From Tepidimonas sp. UBA997 (GTDB taxonomy: Bacteria; Pseudomonadota; Gammaproteobacteria; Burkholderiales; Burkholderiaceae_C), in NCBI GenBank assembly GCA_002291945.1, contig DBAZ01000026.1, forward strand, positions 54,506-118,505: a stretch of DNA of 64,000 nt, in the 5' to 3' direction. Made by a program: the position numbers and the translations under genes. Shown here in pieces: positions 9,638 through 18,764 of the stretch (the stretch's first letter is position 1; each line of letters starts with the position of its first letter). The notes below the pieces were generated by a model, which searched no databases, was not told where the DNA came from, and saw nothing but the letters and a program-made list of their open reading frames with translations.

Positions 9638-9977
9638 AAACCGATACGACCAAGAAAAAATGCAGGCACAAACTTGTGAATAAAAAATGAACAACCATAG
9701 ACTTATCCACAGCATGGTGTAAAAAATCCGACTTGTTCATCTTGGGCGTGTCCATCCAAGGGCGCTCATCCACAGCCATGTGCTTGAGGCAAGTCATTGC
9801 ATCAAAAAGATTTTTTGCCTTTTCAACAGATCGGTGCCGGGTTCTACTACCACGACTATGTTGAAACAATGAAATAGCCAAGAAAACAGAAAACCCCGGT
9901 GCGCCAGCATGGCAGCGACTTGCCCCAGGCGACTGTCGAGGCTGGTAAGATTTGCTTTTCCTTGCTCAACCCCGTTC
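9638..9977. other. 340-bp spacer upstream of minC with DnaA-box-like sites
   Basis: No convincing gene. It contains TTATCCACA at 9703-9711 (an exact DnaA box), TGTGAATAA at 9675-9683 (TTATTCACA on the minus strand, which fits TTATNCACA) and TCATCCACA at 9766-9774 (one mismatch), with A-tracts between them. Further on, TTTCAACA (9821-9828) and TGTTGAAA (9859-9866) form an 8-bp inverted repeat around a 30-base gap. The minC promoter should lie here, but I cannot fix it. Confidence 0.55.
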
Positions 9978-10727
9978 ATGTCGTCTGCGCCTGCAGCCCC
10001 TACCCTCTGTTTCGACCTCAAAAGCACCCAGTGGCCGCTGGTGGCCCTGCACCTGCGCAGCACCGATCTGGCCCAACTGCAGCAGGACTGGCAGACACGT
10101 TTTGGCGAGCAAGACGATTTTTTTGATCAGGATCCCGTTCTGCTCGATCTGACGGCGCTGGCCGCAGACGAAAGCACAGACTTTCCGGCCTTGCTGGACT
10201 GGTTGCAAAAGCAGCGCCTGCGTCCTCTGGCCTACAAGGGAGGCACACAGGCGCAGCGTCTGGCCGCCGAGGCGATGGGTCTGGTGTGGGCCGATGATGC
10301 GCGGCCAGTGCTGGCCCCGCCTGCTGCCGTAACCTCTGCCCCTGCGCCCGCCGTTGCGCCGTCGGCGCTTGCCCCACCCCCGTGCAGCGCCTTGGTGATC
10401 GACAAACCCCTGCGTTCCGGCCAGCAGGTCTATGCCCGTGGCCGCGACCTCATCCTCACCGCGATGGTCAATCCGGGTGCCGAGGTGGTGGCCGATGGGC
10501 ACATCCACATCTATGCGCCCTTGCGCGGCAAAGCCATTGCAGGGGCGCGGGGCGATACCAGCGCACGCATTTTTGCCCGCGTGCTGCAAGCCGAACTGGT
10601 CTCGATTGCAGGCGTCTATCGCACCAGCGACGTGCCCTTGCCCGACCACGTAAGAGGCAAGGCAGCGCAAATTCGTCTGGACAGCGGCGAGCTAGGCGAA
10701 CGTTTGCTGATCGAGCCGCTAAACTGA
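9978..10727 (+). CDS. minC: Septum site-determining protein MinC
   Basis: Inhibitor of FtsZ ring assembly, carried to the membrane by MinD so that division is blocked near the poles. About 249 aa. It has an N-terminal MinC_N domain, a Pro/Ala-rich linker at about residues 105-130, and a C-terminal beta-helical domain with the conserved run VVADGHIHIYAPLRGKAIAG. The start is ATG 9978 (MSSAPAAP); the open frame upstream is not family-like. It heads the minCDE operon, 27 bp before minD. Confidence 0.96.
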   Translation: MSSAPAAPTLCFDLKSTQWPLVALHLRSTDLAQLQQDWQTRFGEQDDFFDQDPVLLDLTALAADESTDFPALLDWLQKQRLRPLAYKGGTQAQRLAAEAMGLVWADDARPVLAPPAAVTSAPAPAVAPSALAPPPCSALVIDKPLRSGQQVYARGRDLILTAMVNPGAEVVADGHIHIYAPLRGKAIAGARGDTSARIFARVLQAELVSIAGVYRTSDVPLPDHVRGKAAQIRLDSGELGERLLIEPLN

Positions 10728-10754
10728 TTTTCATTGCACATCCGAAAGCCATCC

Positions 10755-11567
10755 ATGACCAAAATCGTTGTTGTCACCTCCGGCAAAGGTGGCGTGGGCA
10801 AGACCACCACCAGCGCCAGCTTTGCTGCGGGTCTGGCTCTCAAAGGGTTCAAGACCGTCGTCATCGACTTCGATGTCGGCCTGCGTAACCTCGACCTCAT
10901 CATGGGCTGCGAGCGACGCGTGGTGTATGACTTCATCAACGTCATCCACAACGAAGCCAATCTGAATCAGGCGCTGATCAAGGACAAGCAGTGCGACAAG
11001 CTGTTCGTTCTGGCCGCCAGCCAGACGCGCGACAAAGATGCCCTGACCCAGGACGGCGTCGAGCGCGTGCTCATGGACCTGGCGGGCATGGGCTTTGACT
11101 ACATCGTTTGTGATTCACCGGCGGGCATCGAGACCGGTGCCCTCATGGCGATGCATTTTGCCGATGAGGCGCTGGTGGTCACCAACCCCGAAGTCTCCAG
11201 CGTGCGCGACAGCGACCGCATTCTGGGCATGCTGGGCAGCAAGACCAGGCGAGCCATCGAAGGCAAGGATCCCATCAAAGAGCACCTGCTGATCACCCGT
11301 TACAACCCCAACCGGGTGCAGGACGGGCAGATGCTGTCGCTGGACGACATTCAGGACATTTTGCGCATCCGGCTCATCGGTGTGATTCCAGAAAGTGAAA
11401 ACGTCTTGCAAGCCTCCAACCAGGGTTTGCCAGCGGTGCATTTGCAAGGCACCGAGGTGTCGGAAGCCTACAAGGACGTCGTTGAACGCTTTCTGGGCCA
11501 TGAAAAGCCCTTGCGCTTTACCGAGGCACAGAAACCCAGCCTGCTCCAACGGCTGTTCGGGAGGTAA
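10755..11567 (+). CDS. minD: Septum site-determining ATPase MinD
   Basis: Membrane-cycling ATPase of the ParA/MinD family that recruits MinC and is released by MinE, giving pole-to-pole oscillation. 270 aa, the standard length. The deviant Walker [11 protein letters not shown] starts at residue 10 with signature Lys11 and Lys16. [14 protein letters not shown] and the switch region CDSPAGIE are intact, and the C-terminal amphipathic membrane-targeting helix (LLQRLFGR) is present. ATG 10755 gives the canonical N-terminus [13 protein letters not shown]. Confidence 0.98.
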   Translation: MTKIVVVTSGKGGVGKTTTSASFAAGLALKGFKTVVIDFDVGLRNLDLIMGCERRVVYDFINVIHNEANLNQALIKDKQCDKLFVLAASQTRDKDALTQDGVERVLMDLAGMGFDYIVCDSPAGIETGALMAMHFADEALVVTNPEVSSVRDSDRILGMLGSKTRRAIEGKDPIKEHLLITRYNPNRVQDGQMLSLDDIQDILRIRLIGVIPESENVLQASNQGLPAVHLQGTEVSEAYKDVVERFLGHEKPLRFTEAQKPSLLQRLFGR

Positions 11568-11572
11568 GCGGC

Positions 11573-11833
11573 ATGTCCTTTCTTTCCTTTCTGCTGGGTG
11601 AAAAAAAGAAAACCGCCAGCGTCGCCAAGGAACGCTTGCAAATCATTCTGGCGCACGAGCGCAGTGGTCGCAACGCAGCCGAGCCGGACTACCTGCCCGA
11701 GCTGCAGCGCGAACTCGTGGCCGTGATCAGCAAATACGTGCGCATCAACCCCGCAGACATCAAGGTGCAACTGGAGCGCCAGGACAATCTGGAAGTGCTC
11801 GAAGTCAAGATCGAGTTGCCCGATACGCGCTGA
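11573..11833 (+). CDS. minE: Cell division topological specificity factor MinE
   Basis: Stimulates MinD ATPase and frees mid-cell from MinCD inhibition. 86 aa, usual length. The N-terminal membrane and MinD-binding segment runs [22 protein letters not shown] through IILAHER, and the topological specificity domain follows with [17 protein letters not shown]. It begins 5 bp after the minD stop. It converges with the mscS-type gene across a 104-bp spacer in which I see nothing further. Confidence 0.97.
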   Translation: MSFLSFLLGEKKKTASVAKERLQIILAHERSGRNAAEPDYLPELQRELVAVISKYVRINPADIKVQLERQDNLEVLEVKIELPDTR

Positions 11834-11937
11834 TGGGTCTGCGGCTACGGCCCCGCGCCCTACGTGGCCACCATCGATTCCTTGGTTCGAGTTGGAAATG
11901 GGCGCGTAGTCTGGCTTGGGCTTACCTGCACACACGC

Positions 11938-12777
11938 TCAGGTGGCGGCAGGGGGTTTGATACCTTCGGCATCAAAGGCCTGCATCAACCGTTTCAAATA
12001 CTCGCGCCGGATGACGAAGTTTTCCTGTGACTGACAGCGCAGTCTGGCACGGATGACCACCGCCGAGTTGGCCCATTCGTTGACGCCAGCCATTTCCAGG
12101 TCCTGCAGGATGCGAGGCCCGAATTCGGGGTCTTGCCGCAATTCGACAGCCACGCGCCGCATGATGGCCATGACCTGATCCATGTCTTCGCGGTAGGAGA
12201 CGCCCGCGTCGATCACGGCGTAAGCAAACCCCCGCGTCATGTTGATCACCATCGTGATTTGCCCATTCGGGATGAAATACACATGGCCCGCGTAATCGCG
12301 CAACTGGACGTAGCGCAAGGTGACTTCTTCCACACTGCCGGTCTGGCCAGCCAAGGTGACGATGTCGCCCTGGCGGATCTGGTTTTCCAGCAACATGAAA
12401 AAGCCCGAGAAGTAGTCGCGCACCAGGCTTTGGGCACCAAAACCCACCGCCAAGCCGACCACCCCGGCTGCCCCGAGGATGGGTGCCAGCGATATGCCGA
12501 TTTCAGACAGCACCAGCATCGTGGCCACCACCACCACCACCACGCTGACCAAGTAGCGTATCACGCGCCCCAAGGTTTCCGCGCGTTTGCGGCCTTCGAC
12601 ATCGTCCAGCCCTTTGGTGAGGTGATGGCGCAAACCCCCCACCGCCTTGTGCAGAGCCCTTCTGATTAACCAGGCAATGACGATGATGACGGTGATTCGA
12701 AACAGGATCACGGTCCATTGACCCATTTCACTGCCCCAGTGGCCCAGGAATTCGCGAGTCTGGTGGATCCAATCCAT
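11938..12777 (-). CDS. MscS-family small-conductance mechanosensitive ion channel
   Basis: Inner-membrane channel of 279 aa that opens under hypo-osmotic stress. After a short N-terminus there are three predicted membrane spans. The pore-lining third span is followed by the family signature GLAVGFGAQSLVRDYFSGFFMLLENQIRQGD, shown here across the end of TM3 and the start of the beta domain. The C-terminal alpha/beta cytosolic cage follows. Length is close to E. coli MscS (286 aa). ATG 12777. It is monocistronic and convergent with minE. Confidence 0.93.
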   Translation of the reverse strand: MDWIHQTREFLGHWGSEMGQWTVILFRITVIIVIAWLIRRALHKAVGGLRHHLTKGLDDVEGRKRAETLGRVIRYLVSVVVVVVATMLVLSEIGISLAPILGAAGVVGLAVGFGAQSLVRDYFSGFFMLLENQIRQGDIVTLAGQTGSVEEVTLRYVQLRDYAGHVYFIPNGQITMVINMTRGFAYAVIDAGVSYREDMDQVMAIMRRVAVELRQDPEFGPRILQDLEMAGVNEWANSAVVIRARLRCQSQENFVIRREYLKRLMQAFDAEGIKPPAAT

Positions 12778-12809
12778 GCGGTAAGCTCCTTGTTTGAATG
12801 AGGGGTTTG

Positions 12810-12841
12810 TTAAAACCGGGCCGGCGAGACTAAGGCCGGTT
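12810..12841 (-). terminator. Intrinsic terminator after sua5
   Basis: On the minus strand, starting in the sua5 stop codon, AACCGG pairs with CCGGTT (plus positions 12814-12819 and 12836-12841), extendable with GGCC pairing, and is followed by TTTTAACAAA. This would end the purE-purK-sua5 transcript. Confidence 0.6.
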
Positions 12842-13851
12842 CAGGCGGAGGCACGCTGCAGCCGGTCGCGTACACCGTCCCAGGCGGGGTCATCGGGCGG
12901 GGTTTCGACCCAGATCAGCCGGGTATCTGCTTGGTCCAGGGTGCGTAACACCGCAAACAGCTCTTGCGCACAGGCGCTGGGGCTGGCGGGCATGCGCTCC
13001 AGGCGTACGTGGGCGCTCGGGCTGCCGACGGGTGAGCGGGCATAGACCGCGATATGACGGGCATCCGGCCCCAGAAGGTCGAGCGCCTGCTGGATAGCGC
13101 GTGCATTCATGAGCCGGACGCGGGCCCGCGGGGCGTAGTGTGCCGCAAGCGTGCCGGAGGCCCGGGGCGACGATTGGTCGCGTTCGCTCAAGCGCATGCC
13201 AGCGGCGGACTCCAGGGCGTCCATGCCCAGCATGCCGGGGCGCAACAGCACAGGGTGGCCGCGTGAGCAGTCGATGATGGTGGACTCGATACCAATCTGG
13301 CAGGGGCCGCCGTCGAGGACGATGAGGTCTGCATCCTGGAGCAGGCCCTGAAATTCATCCCGCACATGCGCCGCCGTGGTCGGGCTGACGCGGCCAAACC
13401 GGTTGGCACTGGGGGCGGCCAACCCGTGGATGTTGACCTGCTGACAGCCGCGCAACAGGGCTTGCGCCACCGGATGGGCCGGGCAGCGCAAGCCGATCGA
13501 GGCCTGACCCCCCGCCACATCGGCGGCCACACCCGGGCGGCGCGGCAGGATCAGCGTCAATGGGCCAGGCCAGAAGGCGAGCATCAGGGAGCGAGCGAAA
13601 CCGGGCACCTGAGCCGCGTAATGCTCGACGCCGGTCTGGTCGGCCACATGCACGATCAGCGGGTGGTTGCGGGGCCGCCCCTTGGCGGCGAAGATGCGAG
13701 CCACCGCCTCGGGTTGGTCGGCATCGGCTGCCAGGCCGTAAACGGTTTCGGTGGGCATGGCCACCAGCCCACCCTGCCGCAGCAGGGCCAGCGCCTCGGC
13801 CAGCACGTCGGTCATGGCCGAGCCATCGGTCGCACGCGCCGTCAGCATCAT
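12841..13851 (-). CDS. sua5: L-threonylcarbamoyladenylate synthase, Sua5 type
   Basis: Makes threonylcarbamoyl-AMP from threonine, bicarbonate and ATP for the t6A modification at position 37 of ANN-decoding tRNAs. About 336 aa: an N-terminal YrdC domain with the PTETVYGLA motif, then a linker and a C-terminal Sua5 domain ending in WETPPDDPAWDG-like sequence. The extra domain separates it from the short TsaC type. The start codon at 13851 (ATGATG) overlaps the purK stop, implying coupling. Sua5 following purEK is a familiar order in Burkholderiales. Confidence 0.93.
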   Translation of the reverse strand: MMLTARATDGSAMTDVLAEALALLRQGGLVAMPTETVYGLAADADQPEAVARIFAAKGRPRNHPLIVHVADQTGVEHYAAQVPGFARSLMLAFWPGPLTLILPRRPGVAADVAGGQASIGLRCPAHPVAQALLRGCQQVNIHGLAAPSANRFGRVSPTTAAHVRDEFQGLLQDADLIVLDGGPCQIGIESTIIDCSRGHPVLLRPGMLGMDALESAAGMRLSERDQSSPRASGTLAAHYAPRARVRLMNARAIQQALDLLGPDARHIAVYARSPVGSPSAHVRLERMPASPSACAQELFAVLRTLDQADTRLIWVETPPDDPAWDGVRDRLQRASA

Positions 13852-15089
13852 GCCCAAGGCTCGATGCCGAGCAGGGTGGCGGCCCGCAGGGCCGTGCTGC
13901 GCACCTGCTCGACGCTGGAACCAGTCACGTTCAGATGCCCCATCTTGCGCCCGGCATGGGCGCTCAGCTTGCCGTACAGGTGCAGATGGGTGCCGGGCAA
14001 AGCCAGCACCCCGGCCCAGTCCGGGGTTCGGGTTTGACCATCGGCATCCAGCCACAAGTCACCCAGCAGATTGAGCATGATGGCCGGGCTGTGCTGTCGG
14101 GGCTGGACCAGCGGCAGGCCGGCCAGGGTGCGCACCTGCAGCTCGAACTGCGACACATCGCAGGCATTCAAGGTGTAGTGGCCGCTGTTGTGGGGGCGGG
14201 GTGCCATTTCGTTGACCACCAGAGACCCTTCTGCGCTGCCATCATCGACCACGAAGTATTCGACGCACAGCACGCCGACATAGCGGAGCTGGTGCGCTAT
14301 CGCCTCGGTGGCGGCAACGGCCTGCTGTGCCAGCGCCTGCGGCAGATTGCCTGCAAACACCTCGGTCAGCGCGAGGATGCCCGCACGGTGCAGATTGCGT
14401 TGCGGCGGGAAATGCACCACCTGCCCATCGGCCCCACGCGCCACGATGACCGACAGCTCGGTTTTGAGCGCCAGACGCTTTTCCAGCACGCAGGGTACAC
14501 GGCCCATCTGTTGCCAGGCGGCGGCCAGTTCGGCCCGGTCGTTGACCGGGATTTGCCCTTTGCCATCGTAGCCCAGCCGGGCGGTTTTCAGGATGCCGGG
14601 CAGCAAATCGGCGGGTAGCGCGTGCAGCAAGGCCTCGGAATCGATGGCGGCGTAAGGGGCCGGGCCGACCCCGCCGGCCTTGGCACAGGCCACGAAATGG
14701 GCCTTTTCGGCGATCCGGTCCTGGGCCACAGCCACCGCTTGCGCACTGGGCGCAACCGGGCGCTGCGCCCCCAGCGTGACGAGCGCCGGGGAAGGTACGT
14801 TTTCGAATTCGGTCGTGATGGCCTCGGCGCGCTGCATCAACTGGGCCAAGCCCTGTTCATCCTCGTAAGGCGTCGGGATGTGGTGGTGACTCACCAGCCC
14901 AGCCGGGCTGGCCGGGTCGGCATCGAGCACGGCCGTGAAATAGCCCATGGTCTGCGCTGCATGGACGAACATGCGACCGAGTTGGCCACCACCCATCACC
15001 CCCAAGGTGGCCAGGTGTCCGCTGGCGCTCAGTTGGCCCGGCAGGATGGGGGGGCGTGCCATGCGGCCACTGGTGCTGGCCCGTGTCAT
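13848..15089 (-). CDS. purK: 5-(carboxyamino)imidazole ribonucleotide synthase PurK
   Basis: ATP-grasp enzyme that carboxylates AIR to N5-CAIR with ATP and bicarbonate in purine synthesis. 413 aa. The N-terminal [12 protein letters not shown], the central ATP-grasp segment [12 protein letters not shown] and the [13 protein letters not shown] motif of the active site are all intact. The N-terminus is about 28 residues longer than the shortest possible protein, but ATG 15089 overlaps the purE stop by 4 nt (ATGA), so I keep it. Confidence 0.96.
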   Translation of the reverse strand: MTRASTSGRMARPPILPGQLSASGHLATLGVMGGGQLGRMFVHAAQTMGYFTAVLDADPASPAGLVSHHHIPTPYEDEQGLAQLMQRAEAITTEFENVPSPALVTLGAQRPVAPSAQAVAVAQDRIAEKAHFVACAKAGGVGPAPYAAIDSEALLHALPADLLPGILKTARLGYDGKGQIPVNDRAELAAAWQQMGRVPCVLEKRLALKTELSVIVARGADGQVVHFPPQRNLHRAGILALTEVFAGNLPQALAQQAVAATEAIAHQLRYVGVLCVEYFVVDDGSAEGSLVVNEMAPRPHNSGHYTLNACDVSQFELQVRTLAGLPLVQPRQHSPAIMLNLLGDLWLDADGQTRTPDWAGVLALPGTHLHLYGKLSAHAGRKMGHLNVTGSSVEQVRSTALRAATLLGIEPWA

Positions 15090-15589
15090 GCCGCCTCCGG
15101 CGGTGGCACCAGCATGGCACGGGCGGCGGCGGTCTGTTCGGCACGGAAAGCCTGCAAGCGGTGGTGCAATGCCGGGTTGTCGTGGGCCAGCATGGCCACG
15201 GCAAACAAGGCCGCGTTGGCCGCCCCTGCTGGCCCGATGGCAAAGGTGGCGACCGGAATGCCCTTGGGCATCTGCACGATGCTGTGCAGCGAATCGACGC
15301 CCGACAGCGCTTTGGTCATGACGGGCACGCCCAGCACCGGAACCGTGGTTTTGCTGGCCAACATGCCCGGCAGGTGTGCCGCCCCACCGGCCCCAGCCAC
15401 GATGGCCCTGAGCCCGCGCGGGCCGGCCGACTCGGCGTAGGCAAACAAGTCATCCGGCATGCGGTGGGCCGACACCACCCGGGCCTCGTGTTCGACACCG
15501 AATTGTTTGAGAATTTCCACCGCATGCTGCATGGTGTCCCAGTCGCTGCTGGACCCCATCACCACACCCACCTGCACCGTTGCGCTCAT
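15086..15589 (-). CDS. purE: N5-carboxyaminoimidazole ribonucleotide mutase PurE
   Basis: Converts N5-CAIR to CAIR. 167 aa, standard for class I Pur[13 protein letters not shown], the active-site His in [10 protein letters not shown] and [11 protein letters not shown] are conserved. The start is ATG 15589 because GGAG lies 6 nt upstream; in-frame ATGs further out have no such site. It is the first gene of purE-purK-sua5. Its usual upstream neighbour purC is found about 12.8 kb away in this window. Confidence 0.97.
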   Translation of the reverse strand: MSATVQVGVVMGSSSDWDTMQHAVEILKQFGVEHEARVVSAHRMPDDLFAYAESAGPRGLRAIVAGAGGAAHLPGMLASKTTVPVLGVPVMTKALSGVDSLHSIVQMPKGIPVATFAIGPAGAANAALFAVAMLAHDNPALHHRLQAFRAEQTAAARAMLVPPPEAA

Positions 15590-15772
15590 GGCCGCTCCAA
15601 AAGCCGCCATTTTAGAGCGCCGTTGGTCGCAGCGATCAAATCCTGAGCGCAGCACCGGGCTGGACTTTTCCTCCGCTTGGCTGTCCTGGTGTTCACCGCC
15701 AGCCCGAAGCAAACGGCAGGCGAGTGTAAAAAGGGAACCGCACGGGTGGCAGACAGGTTGAAAGTTGGTGGG

Positions 15773-16120
15773 TCAATAACGGCGATCTAGGCGGCTGATG
15801 CGGCCGTCGGCGTGAATGATTTCGCGGGCATATATTTCCTTGATGGGATCGTGGTCAACAAAACCGACCACGCGTACCACCTCACCCACGGTGACGGGGA
15901 CAAAATTGGGGTAGCCGACATCCACCCGTATGCTGCCGGTCGAGTCTCGCAGGCGAAATTCGTCCGTGTCCAGAATACGATCCACCCTTCCTTCGACGGT
16001 GACCATGGAGCCGCGCACCACCTCACCGATGGGGACGAGGGGTGGGATCGAAGGCTGGGCCCAGGCAGCGGACAAAGCGAACATGATCGCACCCGCGAGC
16101 ACGGCAATGGATTGAGTCAT
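15773..16120 (-). CDS. Secreted BOF (bacterial OB-fold) domain protein, YgiW/YdeI-like
   Basis: 115-aa protein with a signal peptide (cleavage expected after AWA, about residue 21) and a small beta-barrel. IGEVVRGSMVTVEGRV, DEFRLRDSTGSIRVDVG and VVGFVDHD match the YgiW/YdeI stress-related OB-fold family. Known members are periplasmic and respond to oxidative, acid or cationic-peptide stress; the ligand is unknown. It stands alone between purE and hoxI on the minus strand. A tandem 17-bp repeat lies just upstream. Confidence 0.75.
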   Translation of the reverse strand: MTQSIAVLAGAIMFALSAAWAQPSIPPLVPIGEVVRGSMVTVEGRVDRILDTDEFRLRDSTGSIRVDVGYPNFVPVTVGEVVRVVGFVDHDPIKEIYAREIIHADGRISRLDRRY

Positions 16121-16166
16121 GAAGCATCTTCAGGATACAAACGACCTCGTCATTATCCCCTGAAGC

Positions 16167-16200
16167 CGTGACGTCTCATGGAACATGACGTCTCATGGGC
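16167..16200. repeat. Two tandem 17-bp direct repeats
   Basis: The 13-mer TGACGTCTCATGG occurs at 16169-16181 and 16186-16198, a period of 17 bp. It lies in the 119-bp spacer between the hoxI stop and the start of the BOF protein gene, about 48 bp upstream of that start codon, where an operator would sit. Confidence 0.6.
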
Positions 16201-16239
16201 AAAAGCCACTCACCACTGCTCGACGGCGCAGGCAAAAAC

Positions 16240-16737
16240 TCAAAGACGTCCGCGCCCGCCGGTGCTGATGTAGGTCAGCAACTCGCTTTGTTGGCGGTTG
16301 ATGGCCGTCAGCGTGCTGTGAACCCGCTTGATGATGGCGCGCATGAAGTTGAACACCAGCAAGGGGTGCTCGCTGATCAGCGGGTCGATGTCGCTTTTGT
16401 TGAAACTGATGACGCGCGAATGGCCCAGCGAGCGCACCGTCGAGGCGTGCGGCGAGCCGTCGATAAAACTCAGCTCGCCGACCAGATCGCCTTTTTCGAG
16501 GATGTGCAGAATGTTGGCTTGAGTACGCATGGGCTCCGCCATGATGGCGAGGCGTCCTTCGATGACGATGTAAAAGCTGTTGGTCGAACTGCCTTTTTCG
16601 AACAGCGCCTCGTTGTCCTGCAAATCCAGGCTCTGCGCGGCGCGCTCGGCCAGAATTTGTGAACCGGCATCGCCTATGTACTCCCCAATGGGGGCGGCGC
16701 GTATCAGTTTCGTGATTTCATCGACAGTGAGTTTCAT
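16240..16737 (-). CDS. hoxI: Cyclic nucleotide-binding-fold protein HoxI of the soluble hydrogenase
   Basis: 165 aa with one cNMP-binding beta-roll (ILEKGDLVGELSFIDGSPHASTVRS resembles the phosphate-binding cassette) and no helix-turn-helix, so it is not a Crp-like regulator. In Ralstonia-type soluble hydrogenases a protein of this size and fold, HoxI, joins the HoxFUYH tetramer and affects NADPH-dependent activation. Position after hoxW, in the order hoxF-U-Y-H-W-I, supports the same role. The arginine usual in cAMP-binding cassettes is replaced here (PHASTVRS), so cAMP binding is doubtful. Confidence 0.85.
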   Translation of the reverse strand: MKLTVDEITKLIRAAPIGEYIGDAGSQILAERAAQSLDLQDNEALFEKGSSTNSFYIVIEGRLAIMAEPMRTQANILHILEKGDLVGELSFIDGSPHASTVRSLGHSRVISFNKSDIDPLISEHPLLVFNFMRAIIKRVHSTLTAINRQQSELLTYISTGGRGRL

Positions 16738-16809
16738 CCTAGGCTCCTTGAACAGATAGTCAAACCATATAGGCAGCGCAGCGTTGCGAACCGCAAGGCC
16801 CTCTGCACC

Positions 16810-17322
16810 TCAACCCGGCTGCATGTGCAGGCTGCGGGTCAAAAAATGCGTGGCAGCGAGCAAATTGTTTCGCGCCTGCGTCGTCAAACCCAGTTGCAAT
16901 TCCCATTCGTAGCCTCGAAGGGCCAGCACGTGGACTTGCGGCGTGCGTCCGAAGCAGAGCTGGCACGTGGCCATGACCGCCTCGATCGACAGCGCATGGG
17001 AGGTAAAGCTGAAATCGAGGCGCGGTGCAGCGGCATAAAGACTGAATGACTCCAGCGCCGGGTCTTTCGACGCATCGACGAGCAAGACCCGCTGCACCCG
17101 ACTGAACAGGTCGGCATCCTCCAGACTGAGCTGATAGACGCGCTCACACTGTGCTTTGCGGCACCAGCCTTGCTCCTCCAGCCAGTCGATGAAGGCCCAG
17201 CCCAAGCCGTCGTCCTGGCGCCCCAGGTTACCCACCCCATAAATCAAGGTGTCGGCATCGTCGAACGCCTCGAGCGTGAGCTCAGCGTCTGTGCTGTGCG
17301 ACTTGACGGCCGTCAGCGTCAT
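16810..17322 (-). CDS. hoxW: Hydrogenase maturation endopeptidase HoxW
   Basis: Peptidase M52 family protease that trims the C-terminal tail of HoxH once nickel is in place. 170 aa. The nickel-sensing Glu/Asp positions fall in the N-terminal YGVGNLGRQDDGLGWAF and in VLLVDASKD, with a His in FTSHALSIEAV. The start codon lies 41 nt inside hoxH. The overlap is well supported: GGAGGT stands 8 nt upstream of ATG 17322. Confidence 0.93.
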   Translation of the reverse strand: MTLTAVKSHSTDAELTLEAFDDADTLIYGVGNLGRQDDGLGWAFIDWLEEQGWCRKAQCERVYQLSLEDADLFSRVQRVLLVDASKDPALESFSLYAAAPRLDFSFTSHALSIEAVMATCQLCFGRTPQVHVLALRGYEWELQLGLTTQARNNLLAATHFLTRSLHMQPG

Positions 17323-18748
17323 ACACCGTTACCTCCAGTGGCATTTGTCCGAGCGCATGGGTGGCGCAACTCAAGCACGGGTCGTAAGCGCGAATACCGA
17401 CCTCGATGGCGTTCATCATTCCCTCGGTGATTTCAGCGCGGCCATCCAAGTAGTCCTGTGCAACTTTTTGGATCGTCCGGTTCATGACCTGGTTGTTCTG
17501 GGTCGTGGCGACGATGAGGTTGGCGAAGGTGATGTTGCCAGCTTCGTTGGCCCGGTAGTGGTGCAGCAGCGTACCCCGAGGAGCCTCGACCACACCCACG
17601 CCGTCGCCGGTCCACATGCTGGGGGCAGGAGTGACGCGCAGTTCATCCTTTTGCAAATCGGGATCGTGCAAGAGCTGACTGATCAATTCCGCCGAATGCA
17701 GGATTTCGATGGCTCGCGCCCAGTTGGTGTGCAAGGTCTTGTTGCTGCATAGGCCTTTGTTGTAAGCGTGGAAGCGCTCCAGCTCGGCTTGTGCCAGTGG
17801 CGTCGAATACGACTTCGTGATGTTGACGCGGGCCAGCGGCCCGACGCGGACCGAACCCTTGTCTCGCCCCAGAGCCTTGAGGAAAGGAAACTTCATGTAG
17901 CTCCATTCCTCGGTCGCTTCCGAGAAGTGGTCTAGATAGTCGTGATAGTCGAGTTCCGTGACAATGTTCTTGTTTTCGTCGATGACACGCAACTTGCCGT
18001 GGTAATAGTCAACATTGCCATCGTCATCGACCAGGCACATATCCAAGGCCCTGGCCTCGCCAAAGCCATCGACCAGGGCCCTGTTCTGCTCGTGGTATTG
18101 ATGAAAAAGAGCCAAGCCGTCCTGGGCGTATTCCAGCACCTGCGCCAGGCTCGGTATGGTTGCATCGCCGCGCAGAAAGCGGTCGCGCACCTCGGCCGTC
18201 AGATTGTTGTTGACCCCGCCGGGCACCGAACTGATGCCGTGCATTTTCTTGCCGAGCACTGCCTTGATGAGCTCCTGCCCCCATTTGCGCAACACGACGA
18301 CCCGTTTCACCAGTTCAGGGTTGGCCGCAACCAGACCCAAGACATTGCGTTGCTCCGGTGCTGCATCAAAACCCATCACCATGTCCGGGGCAATGCAGTA
18401 AAAATACGCGGTGGCGTGGGACTGAAGCTGCTGCGCGTAGTGCCCGAGCCGACGCATTTTCTCGGCCGTCGGGGTGATCAGGTTGTGCGTCGAGTAGCCC
18501 ACGCCCACCATGTCGTCGAGCGCCTTGGCGCCGCACAGGTGGTGACTGACGAAACAGATGCCGCAAATGCGCTGCATCAGCATCGGCGCTTCCCAGTAGG
18601 GGTGGCCTTGCAGGAATTTCTCGAAACCGCGGAACTCGACGACGAGCAACTTGGCGTCTGTCACGCGATGGTTGTCGTCGAGCTGTATCGTTACTTTGCC
18701 GTGCCCCTCGATGCGGGTGACGGGATCAATCACGAGTTTTCGGCTCAT
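17282..18748 (-). CDS. hoxH: NAD-reducing hydrogenase large subunit HoxH
   Basis: Carries the NiFe active site that splits H2 in the cytoplasmic HoxFUYH complex. 488 aa. The four cysteine ligands are in the L1 motif RICGIC and the L2 motif DPCLSC near the C-terminus. The last 24 residues after CATH form the tail removed by HoxW. ATG 18748 has GAGAGGT 6 nt upstream. The position after the second L1 Cys is Phe (CGICFVSHH); this can be compared with other HoxH proteins. Maturation genes hypABCDEF are not in this window and must lie elsewhere for activity. Confidence 0.97.
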   Translation of the reverse strand: MSRKLVIDPVTRIEGHGKVTIQLDDNHRVTDAKLLVVEFRGFEKFLQGHPYWEAPMLMQRICGICFVSHHLCGAKALDDMVGVGYSTHNLITPTAEKMRRLGHYAQQLQSHATAYFYCIAPDMVMGFDAAPEQRNVLGLVAANPELVKRVVVLRKWGQELIKAVLGKKMHGISSVPGGVNNNLTAEVRDRFLRGDATIPSLAQVLEYAQDGLALFHQYHEQNRALVDGFGEARALDMCLVDDDGNVDYYHGKLRVIDENKNIVTELDYHDYLDHFSEATEEWSYMKFPFLKALGRDKGSVRVGPLARVNITKSYSTPLAQAELERFHAYNKGLCSNKTLHTNWARAIEILHSAELISQLLHDPDLQKDELRVTPAPSMWTGDGVGVVEAPRGTLLHHYRANEAGNITFANLIVATTQNNQVMNRTIQKVAQDYLDGRAEITEGMMNAIEVGIRAYDPCLSCATHALGQMPLEVTVYDADGRQVAQHRR

Positions 18749-18764
18749 GGGAATTACCTCTCGT

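Noticed and set aside
9638..9977. Chromosomal replication origin
   Set aside because: DnaA-box-like sites are few, and dnaA, dnaN, rpmH or parAB genes are absent nearby.
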